Assembly (NCBI RefSeq): GCF_051014685.1
Contig: NW_027478525.1
Location: forward strand, 372,001 to 436,000
DNA length: 64,000 bases
From: Ptiloglossa arizonensis
Lineage: Eukaryota > Arthropoda > Insecta > Hymenoptera > Colletidae
Reading direction: 5' to 3'
Part shown: piece by piece, positions 62,621-64,000 of the stretch
Layout of the letters: the number at the start of each line of letters is the position of its first letter
Numbering within the stretch: position 1 is the stretch's first letter
Position numbers and translations under genes: made by a program
The notes under the pieces: generated by a model
Told to the model about the DNA's origin: nothing
The model's input: only the letters and a program-made list of their open reading frames with translations
Database searches by the model: none

Positions 62621-64000
62621 TTCAAACTGCCATATCTCGCGAACGGAACGATCAATCCGCAAAATTTCTGTTGCATCTGAAAGTAGACACTCGCCCGATT
62701 ACAACGGTATGCGTACTTCTCCCCTAGGCCGTTCTAGTCATACGTTTCGATCATCAGAACTGCGAAAATTTCGAGTTTCTCAAGCGTTTCTTGCATCCAA
62801 ACTGCCATATTTCGCTAACGGATTGACCGATCCGCAAAATTTCTGTTGCATCTTAAAGTAGAAACTCGCCCGATTACAACGGTATGCCCACTTTTCCCCT
62901 AGGCCGTTCTAGTTACTCGTTTCTAGCATCAGAACTGCGAAAATTTCGAGTTTCTCAAGCGTTTCTTACATCCAAACTGCCATATCTCGCGAACCGATTG
63001 ACCGATCCGCAAAATTTCTGTTGCATCTGAAAGTAGAAACTCGCCCGATTACAACGGTATGCCCACTTTTCTCCTAGGCCGATCTAGTTACTCGTTTCTA
63101 GCATCAGAACTGCGAAAATTTTGAGTTTCTCAAGCGTTTCTTACCTCCAAACTGCCATATCTCGCGAACGGATTGACCAATCTGCAAAATTTCTGTTGCT
63201 TCTGAAAGTAGAAACTCGCCCGATTACAACGGTATGCGCACTTTTCCCCTAGGCCGTTCTAGTTATTCGTTTCGAGCATCAGAACTGCGAAAATTTTGAG
63301 TTTCTCAAGCGTTTCTTACATCCAAACGGCCATATCTCGCGAACGGATTGACCAATCCGCAAAATTTCTGTTGCATTTGAAAGTAGAAACTCGCCCGATT
63401 ACAACGGTATGCGCACTTTTCCCCTGGGCCGTTCTAGTTATTCGTTTCGAGCGTCAGAACTGCGAAAATTTTGAGTTTCTAAAGCGTTTCTTATCTCCAA
63501 ACTGCCATGTCTCGCGAACGGATTGGTAAATCCGCAAAATTTCTGTTGCTTGTGAAAGTAGAAACTCGCCCGATTACAACGGTCTGCGTACTTCTCCCCT
63601 AGGCCGTTCTAGTCATTCGTTTCGAGCATCAGAACTGCGAAAATTTTGAGTTTCTCAAGCGTTTCTTATCTCCAAACTGCCATATCTCGCGAACGAATTG
63701 ATCAATCCGCAAAATTTCTGTTGCGTCTGAAAGTAGACACTCGCCCGATTACAACCGTATGCGGACTTTTCCCCTAGGCCGTTCTAGTTACTCGTTTCTA
63801 GCATCAGAACTGCGAAAATTTCGAGTTTCTCAAGCGTTTCTTACATCCAAACTGCCATATCTCGCGAACCGATTGACCGATCCGCAAAGTTTCTGTTGCA
63901 TCTGAAAGTAGAAACTCGCCCGATTACAACGGTATGCCCACTTTTCCCCTAGGCCGTTCTAGTTATTCGTTTCAAGCATCAGAACTGCGCAAATTTTGAG
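62621..64000 (+). repeat. Copy of 57896-59275
   Basis: It matches at a shift of 4725 bp (27 monomers), including tcatacgtttcgatc, catatttcgctaacgg, cttttctcctaggccgatc, gagcgtcag near 63451 and ggtctgcgtac. The cgaattgatc variant near 63695 also agrees with 58970. The match runs to the last base, so the repeat continues beyond the window. Confidence 0.85.

Larger units (their letters stand above)
1..64000 (+). repeat. 175-bp tandem satellite array filling the window
   Basis: One monomer of 175 bp repeats head to tail through the whole window. Consecutive monomer starts at 174, 349, 524, 699 and 874 are exactly 175 bp apart. Nearly every copy holds the same landmarks in order: ctcgcgaacgg, the dyad around gaccaatccg, caaaatttctgttgc, ctcgcccgattacaacgg, cccctaggc, ttattcgtttc, gcatcagaactgcg and gagtttctcaagcgtttctta. 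All copies share one orientation. Neighbouring monomers differ by a few substitutions and rarely by indels. No stretch over 300 bp departs from this pattern, so the window holds nothing but satellite. The length is nucleosome-scale, as in many centromeric satellites; a centromeric role is inferred, not shown. I do not recognise the family by name. Species or chromosome position cannot be read from the sequence. Confidence 0.98.

Noticed and set aside
62421..62861. 146-codon open frame, the longest in the window
   Set aside because: It starts at TTG and runs through monomers in different frames, because 175 is not a multiple of 3. It has no conserved domain, and its pieces match the frames of every other monomer. 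It is a chance product of the repeat.
1..64000. CRISPR array
   Set aside because: There is no alternation of short direct repeats and unique spacers; the whole 175-bp unit is conserved.
1..64000. Transposon, retroelement or virus insertion in the array
   Set aside because: No stretch breaks the 175-bp pattern, and no terminal repeats, target-site duplications or coding domains are visible.
1..64000. Ribosomal RNA, tRNA or telomere repeats
   Set aside because: No rRNA core motifs, no tRNA cloverleaf and no short G-rich telomere runs were seen on either strand.
1..64000. Naming the species or satellite family
   Set aside because: The monomer was not recognised. A database search of the 175-bp consensus would decide it, and a guess would be unsupported.

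Overview
The window is one uninterrupted tandem satellite DNA array. A monomer of about 175 bp (44% G+C) repeats head to tail from base 1 to base 64000, about 366 copies, all in one orientation, and the window opens and closes inside the array. I see no protein-coding gene, RNA gene, transposon, CRISPR array, telomere repeat or unique flanking sequence. Every open reading frame is a by-product of repeating the same monomer.

The layout points to a eukaryotic heterochromatic block, possibly centromeric or pericentromeric. The reasons are a nucleosome-sized monomer, a large homogeneous array, higher-order repeats (HORs), and a minus-strand motif resembling the CENP-B box in most monomers. CpG is not depleted (12 per consensus monomer against about 8 expected), so heavy germline CpG methylation is unlikely; this fits many invertebrates better than vertebrates. 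I do not recognise the monomer family and cannot name the species.

Region by region: 1-8.1 kb holds a 14-monomer HOR (2450 bp) in two complete copies, then a decayed continuation that includes a 6125-bp-shifted copy of the window start. 8.1-9.46 kb is a 700-bp tandem duplication. 9.7-12.5 kb is a block found again at 27.5-30.4 kb. 12.1-16.3 kb is a nested series with unit lengths 1750, 1225 and 1225 bp. 16.9-20.0 kb is a 1573-bp tandem duplication, and 20.0-27.3 kb is a divergent mixed block. 28.1-41.4 kb is a roughly 7-kb composite unit present twice in tandem; the junction at 35,095 is followed at once by a 1-kb cluster of homopolymer indels, which raises the possibility of an assembly seam. 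43.3-46.4 kb repeats the 1573-bp duplication of 16.9-20.0 kb, and 47.5-58.3 kb repeats 20.9-27.3 kb with an inserted 4.2-kb tandem duplication. 57.0-59.8 kb is a 1400-bp tandem duplication, 59.8-62.6 kb is a mosaic of earlier blocks, and 62.6-64.0 kb repeats 57.9-59.3 kb.

Nearly all duplications, losses and junctions keep the 175-bp register. The array therefore looks shaped by repeated unequal homologous exchange at several scales, with no single stable HOR. All similarity statements come from reading and aligning by eye; boundaries are accurate to about one monomer unless exact marker bases are given.
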